Shown here: piece after piece, positions 7,540 through 17,419 of the stretch
Layout: the number at the start of each line of letters is the position of its first letter
Position numbering within the stretch: position 1 is the stretch's first letter
Source of the DNA: Porphyromonas somerae DSM 23386
GTDB lineage: Bacteria > Bacteroidota > Bacteroidia > Bacteroidales > Porphyromonadaceae
Assembly (NCBI RefSeq): GCF_000372405.1
Contig: NZ_AQVC01000001.1
Span: 1 to 64,000 of the forward strand
Reading direction: 5' to 3'
DNA length: 64,000 bases
Position numbers and translations under genes: made by a program
Notes under the pieces: model-generated
What the model saw: the letters and a program-made list of their open reading frames with translations, nothing else
Database searches by the model: none
What the model was told of the DNA's origin: nothing

Positions 7540-10113
7540 ATGAATGAATATACTAAAACAATAAGAACCAAGTACATGACTAGAAACTCTTACCAGCAAC
7601 TAGCACTAACCATAGCACTCTTATTCGTCGCTACTCTATCGGGCTGTAAGTCGGCACAGATCACCAAACGAGCACGTGCGGAGAAGGTATCTACCACCTC
7701 CTCTGAATACCAAAAAATCACAGGCCATGAGCAGTATGCCGTTTCAAGTGACGAGCTATTCGGGATCTACCAAAAGGAGGGAAAGTACTACTTCGATATC
7801 CCCACAGAACTGATAGGGCGAGATATGCTCATCGTCAATCGCATCCTCACCGTGCCCCCACAGCTCAATGAAGCGGGTATCAATAAAGGGATCAATTACG
7901 AGAATACCCTCATTCGCTTGGATCTAGCAGAGGATAAGAAGCAACTCGTGATCCGCCATATTCAGCCACAGCCCAAGGCTCCTGAGGGAGATAAGCTTGG
8001 ACTTTCCATAGCCGAAAACTTCGTGTCCCCTATTATGGGAAAGCTGAAGGTAAGTAGCTTCAGCAACGACAGCACATCGGTACTGGTGGAGGTGACCAAG
8101 CTATATGACGGCTCCTCAAGACTATTTAATAATCTCTTCGACCTCATTAGCGTAGGCGGTAGCCCCGATACAGAGCTCTCTCAGATCAAAAGAGCCACTG
8201 CCTTCAAGAATAATATCACCGTAGTTTCGGAGCTCACTACCAAGGTGGTAGAGCTACGTACCCCAGTGTACCTCACAGTAGAGGTAGCCTCCTCCATCCT
8301 TTTGCTCCCAGAGCAACTTATGGCAGGGCGTTACCTAAGCCCTAGGGTGGGCTACTTCACAGTGCCAGTGAGCTACTACGCCGATGCACAAAATAGCATC
8401 ACCCACCGCGAACTGATCACCCGCTGGAGATTAGAGCCCTCGGATAAGGAGGCCTACCTACGTGGCGAACTCGTAGAGCCAGTAAAGCCCATTGTCTTCT
8501 ACATCGACCCCGCCACACCCGAGCGGTGGAGAAAGTATATGAAGCAAGGGATAGAGGCTTGGCAAGTGGCTTTTGAGCGGGCTGGATTCAAGAATGCCAT
8601 TATCGCTAGGGAAAGCTCGGAGGAGATCAATCCCGACGACCTCAGCTACTCCTCCATCACCTACATTGCTTCGGAGATGAAAAATGCCATGGGACCCTCT
8701 GTATACGACCCCCGCAGTGGCGAGATTATCCAAGCCGATATCATCTGGTGGCACAATGTACTGGAGATGCTACGTAATTGGATTATCTTACAGACTGGGG
8801 CACAAAATCTCAAGGCAGCAAGCTGGGACCTACCTGAGGATCTACTCGGTGATGCGATGCGCTTTGTCGCTTGTCACGAGGTGGGGCACTCTCTGGGATT
8901 ACGGCACAATATGATCGCCTCAAGTGCTTATACCATTCAGCAATTGCGCGACCCACAATTCACCGCCAAAAATGGAACCGCCCCCTCCATTATGGACTAT
9001 GCCCGCTTCAATTACATCGCACAGCCAGAGGATGGCGTCACACACTTCTCTCCAGAGATAGGACCCTACGACCTACTCGCTATAGAGTATGGCTACCGCT
9101 GGTATGGCGAAGGGGGTGCACGCAGCGAAGTAGCAGCTCTACAGCAGCTACTCGCCAAGCACACCGGACCACTATACCGATACAGTGAAGCTCAGGACAC
9201 CCGTGATGCAATAGACCCTAGAGCACAGACCGAGGACCTCGGTGATGACCCTGTGGCCGCCTCCACTCTCGGCATTGCCAATCTCAAGCGATTAATGCCT
9301 CAGCTACTCAAGATCACTAAGAGCCAAGACCCCCACCAAGGGTATCGGGAGGTGGGAATCCTCTATAATGCCCTGATGAATCAGTGGAATACCTTTATCT
9401 ACCACCCAATGGCACTGATCGGAGGGATCTACCTCGAGGAGACAGATCGCTCGCAGCAGACTCAGAATAGCTACAACTTTGTGCCAAAGGAGAAGCAGAG
9501 AGAGGCAGCGGAGTTTTTGATCCGTGAGAGTATCACCTCCACCGACTGGCTATTCAATGCCCCACTTCTACGCTATACCTTCCCCATCAAGAGTAGTCCG
9601 AGCGGCTATATTGAGCAATCTCCTACGCTGGTTCTGAAGAACGCACAGAGCTACATATTTTGGGATATGCTCTCCGATAACCGCCTCATACGTATGAGTG
9701 AGAATGAGTACATCCATGGGAATAAAGCCTTCAAGGCTACAGAGCTGACCGATATGCTCTACAAAGCAGTATTCGGAAAGAGTGAGCGAGGAGAAGCACT
9801 GGACGTACGTGACCGATTTGTACAGAAAGGACTGGTAGATGCGCTGCTACAGAGTGTCTCCACAAGTAAGGTAACTAAGAAAAATAGCCTTGCCCTCACA
9901 GATGAAGAGGCTCGCTTTGCCACAGAGTCGGTAAGGAGTATCAACTTCAATGGCTCCCTAGCCGATCGCATCTCCGACGCAATCTCTATCAAGAGAGAGC
10001 TACTCCTCAGGATACGCAAGACCATCGGCCGTCAGAGCCAGACCAAAGACCCTACCCTCAGAGGACACTACCAGGATCTTATCATCAGAATAGATAATGC
10101 CTTAGAGCAATAA
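7540..10113 (+). CDS. Lipoprotein zinc metalloprotease (DUF5117/DUF4953 type)
   Basis: Protein of 857 residues. A lipoprotein signal ends in LSGC (C36 from the first ATG; M13 at 7576 is an equally good start). The zinc motif HEVGHSLGLRH begins at residue 446 and matches the metzincin pattern HExxHxxGxxH. The family is common in Bacteroidetes, with an N-terminal DUF5118-like part, a central DUF5117-like part and the protease part. It is probably exposed on the outer membrane and cuts proteins or peptides. It sits between dacB and a SusC/SusD pair with gaps of 12 and 19 nt, which suggests that its products feed that transporter. The specific substrate is not known. Confidence 0.87.
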   Translation: MNEYTKTIRTKYMTRNSYQQLALTIALLFVATLSGCKSAQITKRARAEKVSTTSSEYQKITGHEQYAVSSDELFGIYQKEGKYYFDIPTELIGRDMLIVNRILTVPPQLNEAGINKGINYENTLIRLDLAEDKKQLVIRHIQPQPKAPEGDKLGLSIAENFVSPIMGKLKVSSFSNDSTSVLVEVTKLYDGSSRLFNNLFDLISVGGSPDTELSQIKRATAFKNNITVVSELTTKVVELRTPVYLTVEVASSILLLPEQLMAGRYLSPRVGYFTVPVSYYADAQNSITHRELITRWRLEPSDKEAYLRGELVEPVKPIVFYIDPATPERWRKYMKQGIEAWQVAFERAGFKNAIIARESSEEINPDDLSYSSITYIASEMKNAMGPSVYDPRSGEIIQADIIWWHNVLEMLRNWIILQTGAQNLKAASWDLPEDLLGDAMRFVACHEVGHSLGLRHNMIASSAYTIQQLRDPQFTAKNGTAPSIMDYARFNYIAQPEDGVTHFSPEIGPYDLLAIEYGYRWYGEGGARSEVAALQQLLAKHTGPLYRYSEAQDTRDAIDPRAQTEDLGDDPVAASTLGIANLKRLMPQLLKITKSQDPHQGYREVGILYNALMNQWNTFIYHPMALIGGIYLEETDRSQQTQNSYNFVPKEKQREAAEFLIRESITSTDWLFNAPLLRYTFPIKSSPSGYIEQSPTLVLKNAQSYIFWDMLSDNRLIRMSENEYIHGNKAFKATELTDMLYKAVFGKSERGEALDVRDRFVQKGLVDALLQSVSTSKVTKKNSLALTDEEARFATESVRSINFNGSLADRISDAISIKRELLLRIRKTIGRQSQTKDPTLRGHYQDLIIRIDNALEQ

Positions 10114-10132
10114 CTCAAAGACCAAGCAAAAC

Positions 10133-13100
10133 ATGAAAAGAATACTAGCACTAGCTTTATTGCTACTCGCTACACTACCACTATCGGCACAGCAATTGCG
10201 TACCATCAGTGGTAAGATTACAGAGGTCGGCACCAATGAACCACTCATAGGGGCCAGTGTCTTTATCGCACCTAGCCAGACTCAAGCTAAGGACTACAAC
10301 CCTCAAGGAGTGGTTACGGACATAGACGGAGACTATAAATTTACACTCCCCGCCTCGGTAAAGGAGGTAATCGTGAGCTTCATTGGCTTTAGAGAGCAAG
10401 TCATCACACTTACTCCAGGACAAAATGTCTACAATATTGTCCTCGAAGAGGATAGCCAAACCCTAGGAGAGCTAGTGGTGACTGGCTACCAAAAGATAGA
10501 GAAGCGCAAACTGACCTCCTCTATCACAACGATAGATGCCGATGAGATAAAGCAGGTAGGGGTGCCAAGTGTGGATCAAATGCTCCTCGGACAAGCCGCC
10601 GGTGTGGTGGTAACGCCTATGTCGGGTGCTCCTGGTGCACAGGCTCAAGTACGTATCCGTGGTACAGTATCGCTGAGTGGCTCCTCTGAGCCACTATGGG
10701 TACTCGATGGAATCCCACTTGATGGCGACATGGTACCGAAGAATATTGGCGACCAAGATGTCCTAGACCAATTACATAATAGCTCTATCGCAGGGCTCAA
10801 TCCGGCCGACATTGCAGATATCACGATTCTTAAGGACGCAGCAGCGACGGCTATCTATGGGGCTAGAGCGGCCAATGGCGTTATTGTCATCACCTCCAAG
10901 CGTGGAAAGGAGGGGAGGATGCGCATCAACTTTAATGCCGATGCCTTCTTTACTGCTCGTCCTGATGGCTCTCGACTCAACCTCCTCAATAGCGATGAGA
11001 AGGTGTCACTGGAGCTGGACCTCCTCAAAAACCCACTTCACTCCTATCGCTCCAATCATGGCGATGTGGCTCGGATCATAGAGGCAGCTGGGCTCACCGA
11101 CGCATACAAAGCAGAGGGGCTCTCGGCACTGTCACCAGAGGTTGCTCAGCAGATAGATGCCCTTAGGGGTAAGCAGACCGACTGGTTTAAGGAGATCTAC
11201 GAACCAACGTTCAACCAACAATATGGACTAAGCCTCTCTGGAGGTACCGAACGATTTAATTACTACACCAGCTTCGGCTACTACGATGAGAAGGGAACCA
11301 CCAAAGGCACCGCCTTTAAGCGTTACAACGTCACTGCCAATACCGACTATAAGCTATCAGAGAAGGTCACCGTTGGTCTCAGTCTATTTGCCAATCAGAC
11401 CGACCGCAACTCCTATCTCGCCGAGAGTGAATTCTCCAATCCACAGCGGTATACCCGCAATGTCAATCCCTACAGAGAGCTCTACGATAGTGAGGGTAAC
11501 TACATATACGACCCCGACGTAACCCTCTCCGACGACAAGCAGATCCCCTTCAACTACATGGAGGAACTCAATAATACCAATTACACGCTCAAGAATCAAT
11601 CCCTCAAGGCAGTGGCAGATCTGGAGTGGAAGATTCTGCAACCCCTTCGCTTTACTAGCCAACTGGGTATTCAGATAGAGAGCAATACCACTGAGAAGAG
11701 TGGCACAAAGGAGTCGTTCTTTGCACGTAGCTATCATAATTCAGCGATGTACAAGGGTAAGAGCTTCTTGCCAGAGGGTGGGATTATCCAAAACTGGCAC
11801 GACTCCTTTTTCCAATACAATTGGAAGAATCAGCTATTCTACTCACAACGATTCCAAGATCGCCACGACCTCGACGTAATGGCAGGCATGGAGCTGAGAC
11901 GCAATAATACCACTGGCATTCACTCTAAGGGCTTTGGCTATGATGAGCGTACGCTAACCACTAAGCCGGTAGTATTCCCCGAGGGGCTTTCGGCCTCTAC
12001 GGCCAATAACTCTAGATTTGCACCTTACCGCAAGCAGATCTATGAAAACGCCTTTGTATCATTCTTCTCTACCCTCTCCTACACCTACGACAATCGGTAC
12101 ACCCTCTTTGCTAGTTTACGCTACGATGGCTCGAACCTCTTTGGCGTAGATCCAAAGTATAAGTACCTACCACTTTGGTCGTTCTCAGGTGCATGGAACG
12201 TCAATCGTGAGCAGTGGATGCAAGGCCTCACATGGCTCTCCAACCTGAAGCTAAGAGCCTCCTATGGTATTCAAGGTAATGTGGATAAGAATACCTCTCC
12301 CTTTGTGAAGGGTGAGTGGCGTACCACCTCCTTCTTTAACGGGATCAATGAGGATATCATCACCGTGCTCTCTCCCCCTAATCAAAAGCTAAGATGGGAG
12401 AAGACGACCACCAGCAATATAGGTCTGGACCTTGGGCTACTCGATAACCGCATCTCACTAATTCTGGACTACTATTACCGCAATAGTGACGACCTCATCA
12501 GCGTTCGCAGTCTACCGAGGGAGAATGGTTTTGACTTCGTTAACCTCAACTGGGGTGAAGTAGAGAACCGTGGTTGGGAGTTGGCACTATCCACCACCAA
12601 TATCAAGACAAAGGATTGGACGTGGACCACCACCCTCAACCTTTCACAAAACCGCTCAAAGGTACTGAGGTATAATGTACGCGATAATGACTATACGCCA
12701 TCACTGGAGGGGTATCCTGTTAATGCCCTATTTGTAATTCCAACCGCTGGAATCGACAAGAATGGACTGATGACCTTTAGGGGTGCCGATGGTGAAGTAA
12801 AGAATTATCAAGAGCTATTCAAACTCTCAAAGGGGGCCTTTGGTGATGTGATCAGTAATATCACTCCAGCAGAGTTCCGGAGCCTCTTCCGCTATGTGGG
12901 AGACCGCGACCCTAAGCTCACTGGTGGCTTGAGCAGCACGCTTCGCTACAAGTCGGTGGATCTATCGATCTATTCCAACTTCTTCATCAATCGTTGGGTG
13001 ACCCGTACCCCCTTCTACCATCCTACAAAGGTGGACCCAGGGGTGAATTATTCCCGTGACATCCTAGATGTATGGAGTCCAGATCATACTCCTGGCCAAT

Positions 13101-13438
13101 ATCCGAAGCTACTCGGCAGTGGCACCACGACGGAGATGGAGGAGTACGCACGGGAGTGGATGGGAGGTTACGACCCAGCTATTACCTACTCTCAGTACGA
13201 TATTTGGGCGAAGCGGATCAGCTACTGGCGCTTCAGCAGTATCCGACTAGGGTACACGCTCCAAGGCGAGGAGGTAGGAAGTGACCTCTTCCAGCAGATT
13301 CGTCTGACCGCCGAGATACGTAATCCATTTGTGATTAGCAGCGACTACTCAGGTTATTTCGACCCAGAGACCTACGGAAATATATACTCACAGCCAGTAG
13401 CACGAACCTACTCAGTGGGTATCAATATCACCTTTTAA
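10133..13438 (+). CDS. SusC/RagA-family TonB-linked outer membrane protein
   Basis: Outer-membrane transporter of 1101 residues. It has a signal peptide (MKRILALALLLLATLPLSAQ), a carboxypeptidase-regulatory-like domain (about 23-108), a TonB plug domain (about 125-255) containing the usual VRIRG and AAATAIYGARAANGVI segments, and a long beta-barrel ending in aromatic YSVGINITF. SusC proteins import oligosaccharides or peptides with a SusD lid. The partner gene follows after 15 nt. No glycoside hydrolase is in the block but a protease is, so oligopeptides are the likely substrate, as for RagAB of P. gingivalis. That last step is inference. Confidence 0.92.
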   Translation: MKRILALALLLLATLPLSAQQLRTISGKITEVGTNEPLIGASVFIAPSQTQAKDYNPQGVVTDIDGDYKFTLPASVKEVIVSFIGFREQVITLTPGQNVYNIVLEEDSQTLGELVVTGYQKIEKRKLTSSITTIDADEIKQVGVPSVDQMLLGQAAGVVVTPMSGAPGAQAQVRIRGTVSLSGSSEPLWVLDGIPLDGDMVPKNIGDQDVLDQLHNSSIAGLNPADIADITILKDAAATAIYGARAANGVIVITSKRGKEGRMRINFNADAFFTARPDGSRLNLLNSDEKVSLELDLLKNPLHSYRSNHGDVARIIEAAGLTDAYKAEGLSALSPEVAQQIDALRGKQTDWFKEIYEPTFNQQYGLSLSGGTERFNYYTSFGYYDEKGTTKGTAFKRYNVTANTDYKLSEKVTVGLSLFANQTDRNSYLAESEFSNPQRYTRNVNPYRELYDSEGNYIYDPDVTLSDDKQIPFNYMEELNNTNYTLKNQSLKAVADLEWKILQPLRFTSQLGIQIESNTTEKSGTKESFFARSYHNSAMYKGKSFLPEGGIIQNWHDSFFQYNWKNQLFYSQRFQDRHDLDVMAGMELRRNNTTGIHSKGFGYDERTLTTKPVVFPEGLSASTANNSRFAPYRKQIYENAFVSFFSTLSYTYDNRYTLFASLRYDGSNLFGVDPKYKYLPLWSFSGAWNVNREQWMQGLTWLSNLKLRASYGIQGNVDKNTSPFVKGEWRTTSFFNGINEDIITVLSPPNQKLRWEKTTTSNIGLDLGLLDNRISLILDYYYRNSDDLISVRSLPRENGFDFVNLNWGEVENRGWELALSTTNIKTKDWTWTTTLNLSQNRSKVLRYNVRDNDYTPSLEGYPVNALFVIPTAGIDKNGLMTFRGADGEVKNYQELFKLSKGAFGDVISNITPAEFRSLFRYVGDRDPKLTGGLSSTLRYKSVDLSIYSNFFINRWVTRTPFYHPTKVDPGVNYSRDILDVWSPDHTPGQYPKLLGSGTTTEMEEYAREWMGGYDPAITYSQYDIWAKRISYWRFSSIRLGYTLQGEEVGSDLFQQIRLTAEIRNPFVISSDYSGYFDPETYGNIYSQPVARTYSVGINITF

Positions 13439-13453
13439 TAGTAACTCAAGCAT

Positions 13454-14812
13454 ATGAATAAGCAACTAAAATACTTACCAATACTACTGCTACTCACGAT
13501 GCTCTGGAGCTCGTGCGACAAGTACTTGGATATCGTGCCTCGTGGGCAGGTGATTCCGGAGACGACGGAGGAGCAGCGAGCTCTGCTCAATCAGGGCTAC
13601 AATGCCTTTCCACGCCACAAGGAGCTACTCACGATGCGTGGACTGCAGGTGACACCGAATATCGACCCTTATGGTCTCTCGGGCTTCCCCGCCTACCGCA
13701 ATATCTACACTTGGCAGGATGGAGCGGATACTAAAGGGCAAACGGAGGAGTATGCCTATGGGAGCTTCTACACAGTGATCTTTTACTGCAACTCTATTAT
13801 CCAAGAGGTAACCCCGAAGGATGAAGTGCTGTCACAGATCGTAGGGGAGGCCTATCTTCTACGCGCCTACTCCTACTTTGAGTTGACCAATATGTATGGT
13901 CCTAAGTACAGTGAAGGAGCACGCAACACTAAGGTGGTGCCCATCAATAGCACGATAGATATTGAGCAGACTTTCCCGAAGGCAACGCTCGGTGAACTAT
14001 ACGACCAGATTGAGGCGGACCTAAAGCAAGCAGAGAAGTACCTCAAGACAACTCAATGGAGTGAGCCAAGGTACAAGTACAGGGGCTCTAGAGAGGCCCT
14101 CTTTGCCATCGCCTCAAGGATATCGATCTACAAAGGGGAGTGGTCGGAAGTGCTAGAGGAGTGCCAAAAGGTACTGGGAATCAGCAAGGATCTCGCCGAC
14201 CTTAATAAGGGCGAAGCAAAGGAGTTCTTGCTACCTACGCACTACCAATCTTCAGAAAACATCTGGGCATTGGAGGAGCTATTTGGTCAGACCATCCGTG
14301 AATTTGCCTTTGTGGAGCAGGGGTACTTTGATAGCTTTACAGAGGGCGACCTTAGGAAGAAGTACTACTTCACGGAGCTCACGGATATGAATACGTGGGA
14401 GTCTAAGCCTGGGCAGAATAAGATACTAGGGAAGGACTACCGCCCTACAATCCGCCGAGCAGAGATCTACCTCAATGCTGCAGAGGCAGCAGCAAGGCTG
14501 GGCAAGGCGGAGGAGGCCAAGCAATATCTCTCTGCCCTCCTCACGAAGCGATACACGGCAGAGGCTCTGGCAACCCGTATGGCGGAGCTACAGCCCCTCA
14601 CTGGAGAGGCTCTGGTGCAAGAGATTCTACTAGAGCGCCAAAAGGAGCTAGGCGTAGAGGGTCATGAGTGGTACGACTACAAGCGGACAACTCAGCCAGC
14701 ACTCTCCAAGGTGGTAGAGGGTAAGGAGTACCATCTCCAGCAAGGCGATGCTCGCTATGTACTCCGCATTCCGCTTTCAGCTCAGGAAGCTAATCCCCAG
14801 CTAGTTAAGTAA
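13454..14812 (+). CDS. SusD/RagB-family surface lipoprotein
   Basis: Lipoprotein of 452 residues. The signal ends at C21 (LWSSC), followed by DKYLDIVPRG, a common start of mature SusD-family proteins. An N-terminal SusD-like part with tetratricopeptide-type helices and a C-terminal SusD part (AEIYLNAAEAAARLGK and a closing LERQKELGVEGHEWYDYKR region) are both recognisable. It should form the lid of the preceding SusC barrel and bind the incoming ligand. It is the last gene of the dacB-protease-susC-susD block; the next 230 bp hold only a transposon-end relic. Confidence 0.9.
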   Translation: MNKQLKYLPILLLLTMLWSSCDKYLDIVPRGQVIPETTEEQRALLNQGYNAFPRHKELLTMRGLQVTPNIDPYGLSGFPAYRNIYTWQDGADTKGQTEEYAYGSFYTVIFYCNSIIQEVTPKDEVLSQIVGEAYLLRAYSYFELTNMYGPKYSEGARNTKVVPINSTIDIEQTFPKATLGELYDQIEADLKQAEKYLKTTQWSEPRYKYRGSREALFAIASRISIYKGEWSEVLEECQKVLGISKDLADLNKGEAKEFLLPTHYQSSENIWALEELFGQTIREFAFVEQGYFDSFTEGDLRKKYYFTELTDMNTWESKPGQNKILGKDYRPTIRRAEIYLNAAEAAARLGKAEEAKQYLSALLTKRYTAEALATRMAELQPLTGEALVQEILLERQKELGVEGHEWYDYKRTTQPALSKVVEGKEYHLQQGDARYVLRIPLSAQEANPQLVK

Positions 14813-14830
14813 ACAGTATACAGAAGATAG

Positions 14831-14985
14831 ATAGAGAGGAGCACCTTGAAGGTAAAAAATTGGATAGGTACCCGAGTATTGTTCCTTTAGTCCTGTGAGG
14901 AGGCTTCCATTCGGGGGGCACCGCACAGGACTAAAGGTTTAAAGTCAACATAAAGCTGGACTAACAACAATGCAATCGTCAGGGG
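14831..14985 (+). repeat. Transposon-end repeat, copy B
   Basis: Diverged copy of 79-242. The first 40 nt still read as the transposase tail in one frame (REEHLEGKKLDR). The hairpin is reduced to 13 bp (14885-14897 with 14924-14936, CTTTAGTCCTGTG), and the shared GTCAACATAAAGC follows. It may now serve as the terminator of the susCD unit. The rest of the gap up to ssb holds only the ssb promoter. Confidence 0.6.
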
Positions 14986-15013
14986 GGAAACACTCCAATT
15001 ATCAAAAAATAGG

Positions 15014-15021
15014 TATCTTTG
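15014..15021 (+). promoter_or_regulatory. -7 element of ssb-gldE promoter
   Basis: TATCTTTG, 28 nt before the ssb ATG. Confidence 0.6.
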
Positions 15022-15048
15022 AGGCGTAAAACAAAGGATACCAATTGA

Positions 15049-15492
15049 ATGGACGACCAAACAGTAAATGCTATCCGTCTGGTAGGCTATGTGGGGAAGG
15101 AGCCCAACATACGGTGGTACGACCCTACCACCTGTGCTGTACGCTTCTCACTCGCTACACATGCCCCTACCCATCTCACCGAGGAGGCACTGGAGTGTAG
15201 CGGAGAGGTGACCGATTGGCATAGGATTATCTGTTATCGGGCACTCGCAGAGGAGGTAGGTACCAAGCTACTCCCTGGGGATCTGGTGGAGGTGTCGGGG
15301 CGGCTGACCTATACACGTAGCTACAATAAGCAGGGGCAGTTTACCACGCATACCTTTATCATCGCCAAGGAGATCGCCCTTCTTAAGAGAAAGGAGGTGG
15401 CCACTACTACCCCAACGGAGAAGAAGGTACAAGAGCGATACGGCCACCTCTTTGAGGAGCTAGAGAAAAATCCCGATGGGCTACCCTTTTGA
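15049..15492 (+). CDS. ssb: Single-stranded DNA-binding protein
   Basis: Protein of 147 residues with the OB-fold of SSB: the opening VNAIRLVGYVGKEPNIR, then SLATHAP, DWHRIICYRALAE and VEVSGRLTYTRSY. It coats single-stranded DNA in replication and repair. The C-terminus ends NPDGLPF. This is only a loose match to the usual acidic DDDIPF tip that recruits other proteins, so that interaction may be weaker. It is the first gene of an ssb-gldE-PPTase run; ssb next to gldE is a known arrangement in Bacteroidetes. Confidence 0.88.
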   Translation: MDDQTVNAIRLVGYVGKEPNIRWYDPTTCAVRFSLATHAPTHLTEEALECSGEVTDWHRIICYRALAEEVGTKLLPGDLVEVSGRLTYTRSYNKQGQFTTHTFIIAKEIALLKRKEVATTTPTEKKVQERYGHLFEELEKNPDGLPF

Positions 15493-15532
15493 TTGAGCAC
15501 ACAACCGCTAATAATATAGACCAATAGATATT

Positions 15533-16873
15533 TTGGACGACCCGAGTTATTTATCCAGTTTATTCGAAGGTGTAGTGACCTATCCCATCACCACACCAGT
15601 GATCATTGCACTCATCCTAGCACTTATTTGCTTGGTATTGAGTGGTTTCTTTTCAGGCTCGGAGGTGGCCTTTTTCTCACTCCGCCCCAAGGATATTGAG
15701 CAGCTCGAGGAGAACTCAGAGAAGCGAGAGAAGCAGGTGCTAGAGGCACTTGCCAATTCGGACTACCTACTCGGCACTATCTTGGTGATGAATAACTTCG
15801 TGAATATTGCCATCACCATGCTCACGAGCTATGCCGTGAGCCGACTCTTTGACTTCGGCGAGGCACAGACTTTGGGCTTTATAGTACAGGTGATCGGTAT
15901 CACCTTTTTGGTCCTCCTTTTTGGTGAGATCATCCCTAAGGTCTACTTCCAAAACCACGCCCTTGCGGCTACGAAGTTTATGATTGGTCCGCTCCGACAC
16001 CTGATGAAGGTGACTCAGCCAATCGTCCACCTCCTAGTGAAGATAGGAGCCGGAGCCACTAAGCCCTTTATCAGTAAGGAGAGCAAGGTGACGGAGAGCG
16101 ATCTCGAGCGGGCTATTGCCCTGACCACCGACGACCAAGAGGAGCAACAACTCCTCCATGGGATTGTCCGTTTTCATCGCAAGACGGTCAATGATGTGAT
16201 GACTCCCCGTATGGATATTGTGGCGGTAGACCTTGAGGATAGCTTTCAGAGTGTCAAGGAGCTGATTGTGGAAAAAGGGTACTCTCGAATGCCTGTCTAC
16301 GATGAACGGATCGATAATATCAAGGGAGTCCTCTATGCCAAAGACCTACTCTCGCACCTCTCGGAGGGCGATGACTTTGCGTGGCAACCGCTGATTAGGG
16401 AGCCTTTCTTTGTGCCAGAGAGCAAGCGGATCAATAGTCTACTAGAAGAGTTTAGGACCGAAAAGATTCATCTCGCCATAGTGGTGGATGAATTTGGTGG
16501 CACTAGCGGACTAGTGAGCATGGAGGACCTACTTGAGGAGATCGTGGGGGAGATTGAAGATGAATACGATACCGATGAGGAGGTGCTCTACACGGAGCAA
16601 CCTGATGGGAGTATTCTATTCGACGCCAAGATAGGGATTGTGGACTTCCTGCGTATCACCGGAGTGCCCGACTACAAGGAGATCGAGGAGGAGATGGAGG
16701 AGGTGGACACCCTTGGTGGAATGCTACTGGAGGCAAAGGGCGACTTCCCTACAGTGGGTGAGGAGATCTATATCCGCAAACACCGCATTGTGGTGCGTGA
16801 AATGGGGCGCCGACGTATTAGCAAGGTGCAGTTTTATCCCGACACTGAGGGCGAAGCAGAAGCAGAGGAATGA
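15533..16873 (+). CDS. gldE: GldE-like CNNM/CBS/CorC-HlyC membrane protein
   Basis: Protein of 446 residues. It has an N-terminal CNNM membrane domain (about 20-190, starting ALICLVLSGFFSGSEVAFFSL), a CBS pair (about 215-335, with VMTPRMDIVAV and RMPVYDERIDNIKGVLYAKDL) and a C-terminal CorC/HlyC domain. The family covers divalent-cation transport proteins; the copy beside ssb is usually called GldE, linked to gliding and type IX secretion. The start is TTG at 15533: no ATG occurs before the first membrane helix, and an in-frame TAA lies at 15512. It overlaps the next gene by 4 nt (ATGA). Confidence 0.83.
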   Translation: MDDPSYLSSLFEGVVTYPITTPVIIALILALICLVLSGFFSGSEVAFFSLRPKDIEQLEENSEKREKQVLEALANSDYLLGTILVMNNFVNIAITMLTSYAVSRLFDFGEAQTLGFIVQVIGITFLVLLFGEIIPKVYFQNHALAATKFMIGPLRHLMKVTQPIVHLLVKIGAGATKPFISKESKVTESDLERAIALTTDDQEEQQLLHGIVRFHRKTVNDVMTPRMDIVAVDLEDSFQSVKELIVEKGYSRMPVYDERIDNIKGVLYAKDLLSHLSEGDDFAWQPLIREPFFVPESKRINSLLEEFRTEKIHLAIVVDEFGGTSGLVSMEDLLEEIVGEIEDEYDTDEEVLYTEQPDGSILFDAKIGIVDFLRITGVPDYKEIEEEMEEVDTLGGMLLEAKGDFPTVGEEIYIRKHRIVVREMGRRRISKVQFYPDTEGEAEAEE

Positions 16874-17406
16874 GCCCGAAGGTGCTGATCTTTCTCACGC
16901 CGATAGAGCAGGAATTGGAGCGAGGAGAGGCGGTGCAAAGGGCGAAACAACGGGTACTTTCCTCTCCTATTTCATATACTACTAAGGGGCGACCAAGGCT
17001 GGAGGAGCACCCCGATTGTGCCCTCTCAATCTCGCACTCTCAGCACTGGCTGGCAGTGGCTATCGGACCGCTAGGAACACCACTAGGCATTGATGTAGAG
17101 GAGAAGGCCCAGCAGGCTGAGCGGACCTTGCCACGCTATAGCACCGCTGAGGAGCAAACCCTTCTAAAGAAGTACGGACTTCCACCAATACAACTCTGGA
17201 CCGCCAAAGAAGCGGTCTACAAAGCCCATTCGGAGCAGCTTTCCAAAGGCATCAACCAGATAGAGATGGTCTCCCCTACCCTCTGCATCGCTACCACCGA
17301 CAGCGGAGAGCAGTTGCCTCAATCCGTCCATTCCCAATACCTAGCAATAGAAAAGCTCTACCTCACCGTCGCCACCGACATTGAGATAGAGCTCCGAACC
17401 GTCTAA
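16870..17406 (+). CDS. 4'-phosphopantetheinyl transferase family protein
   Basis: Protein of 178 residues. It probably transfers phosphopantetheine from CoA to a carrier protein. Magnesium and CoA motifs are visible: GIDVEE (D75 and E77) and WTAKEAVYKAH (K113, E114, K118), as in the Sfp/EntD type rather than the short AcpS type. The N-terminal half is short compared with Sfp (about 225 residues). It is translationally coupled to gldE. No polyketide or peptide synthetase is in the window, so it may serve acyl carrier protein. Family is sure, target unknown. Confidence 0.8.
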   Translation: MSPKVLIFLTPIEQELERGEAVQRAKQRVLSSPISYTTKGRPRLEEHPDCALSISHSQHWLAVAIGPLGTPLGIDVEEKAQQAERTLPRYSTAEEQTLLKKYGLPPIQLWTAKEAVYKAHSEQLSKGINQIEMVSPTLCIATTDSGEQLPQSVHSQYLAIEKLYLTVATDIEIELRTV

Positions 17407-17419
17407 ATTCAAAGGATAA

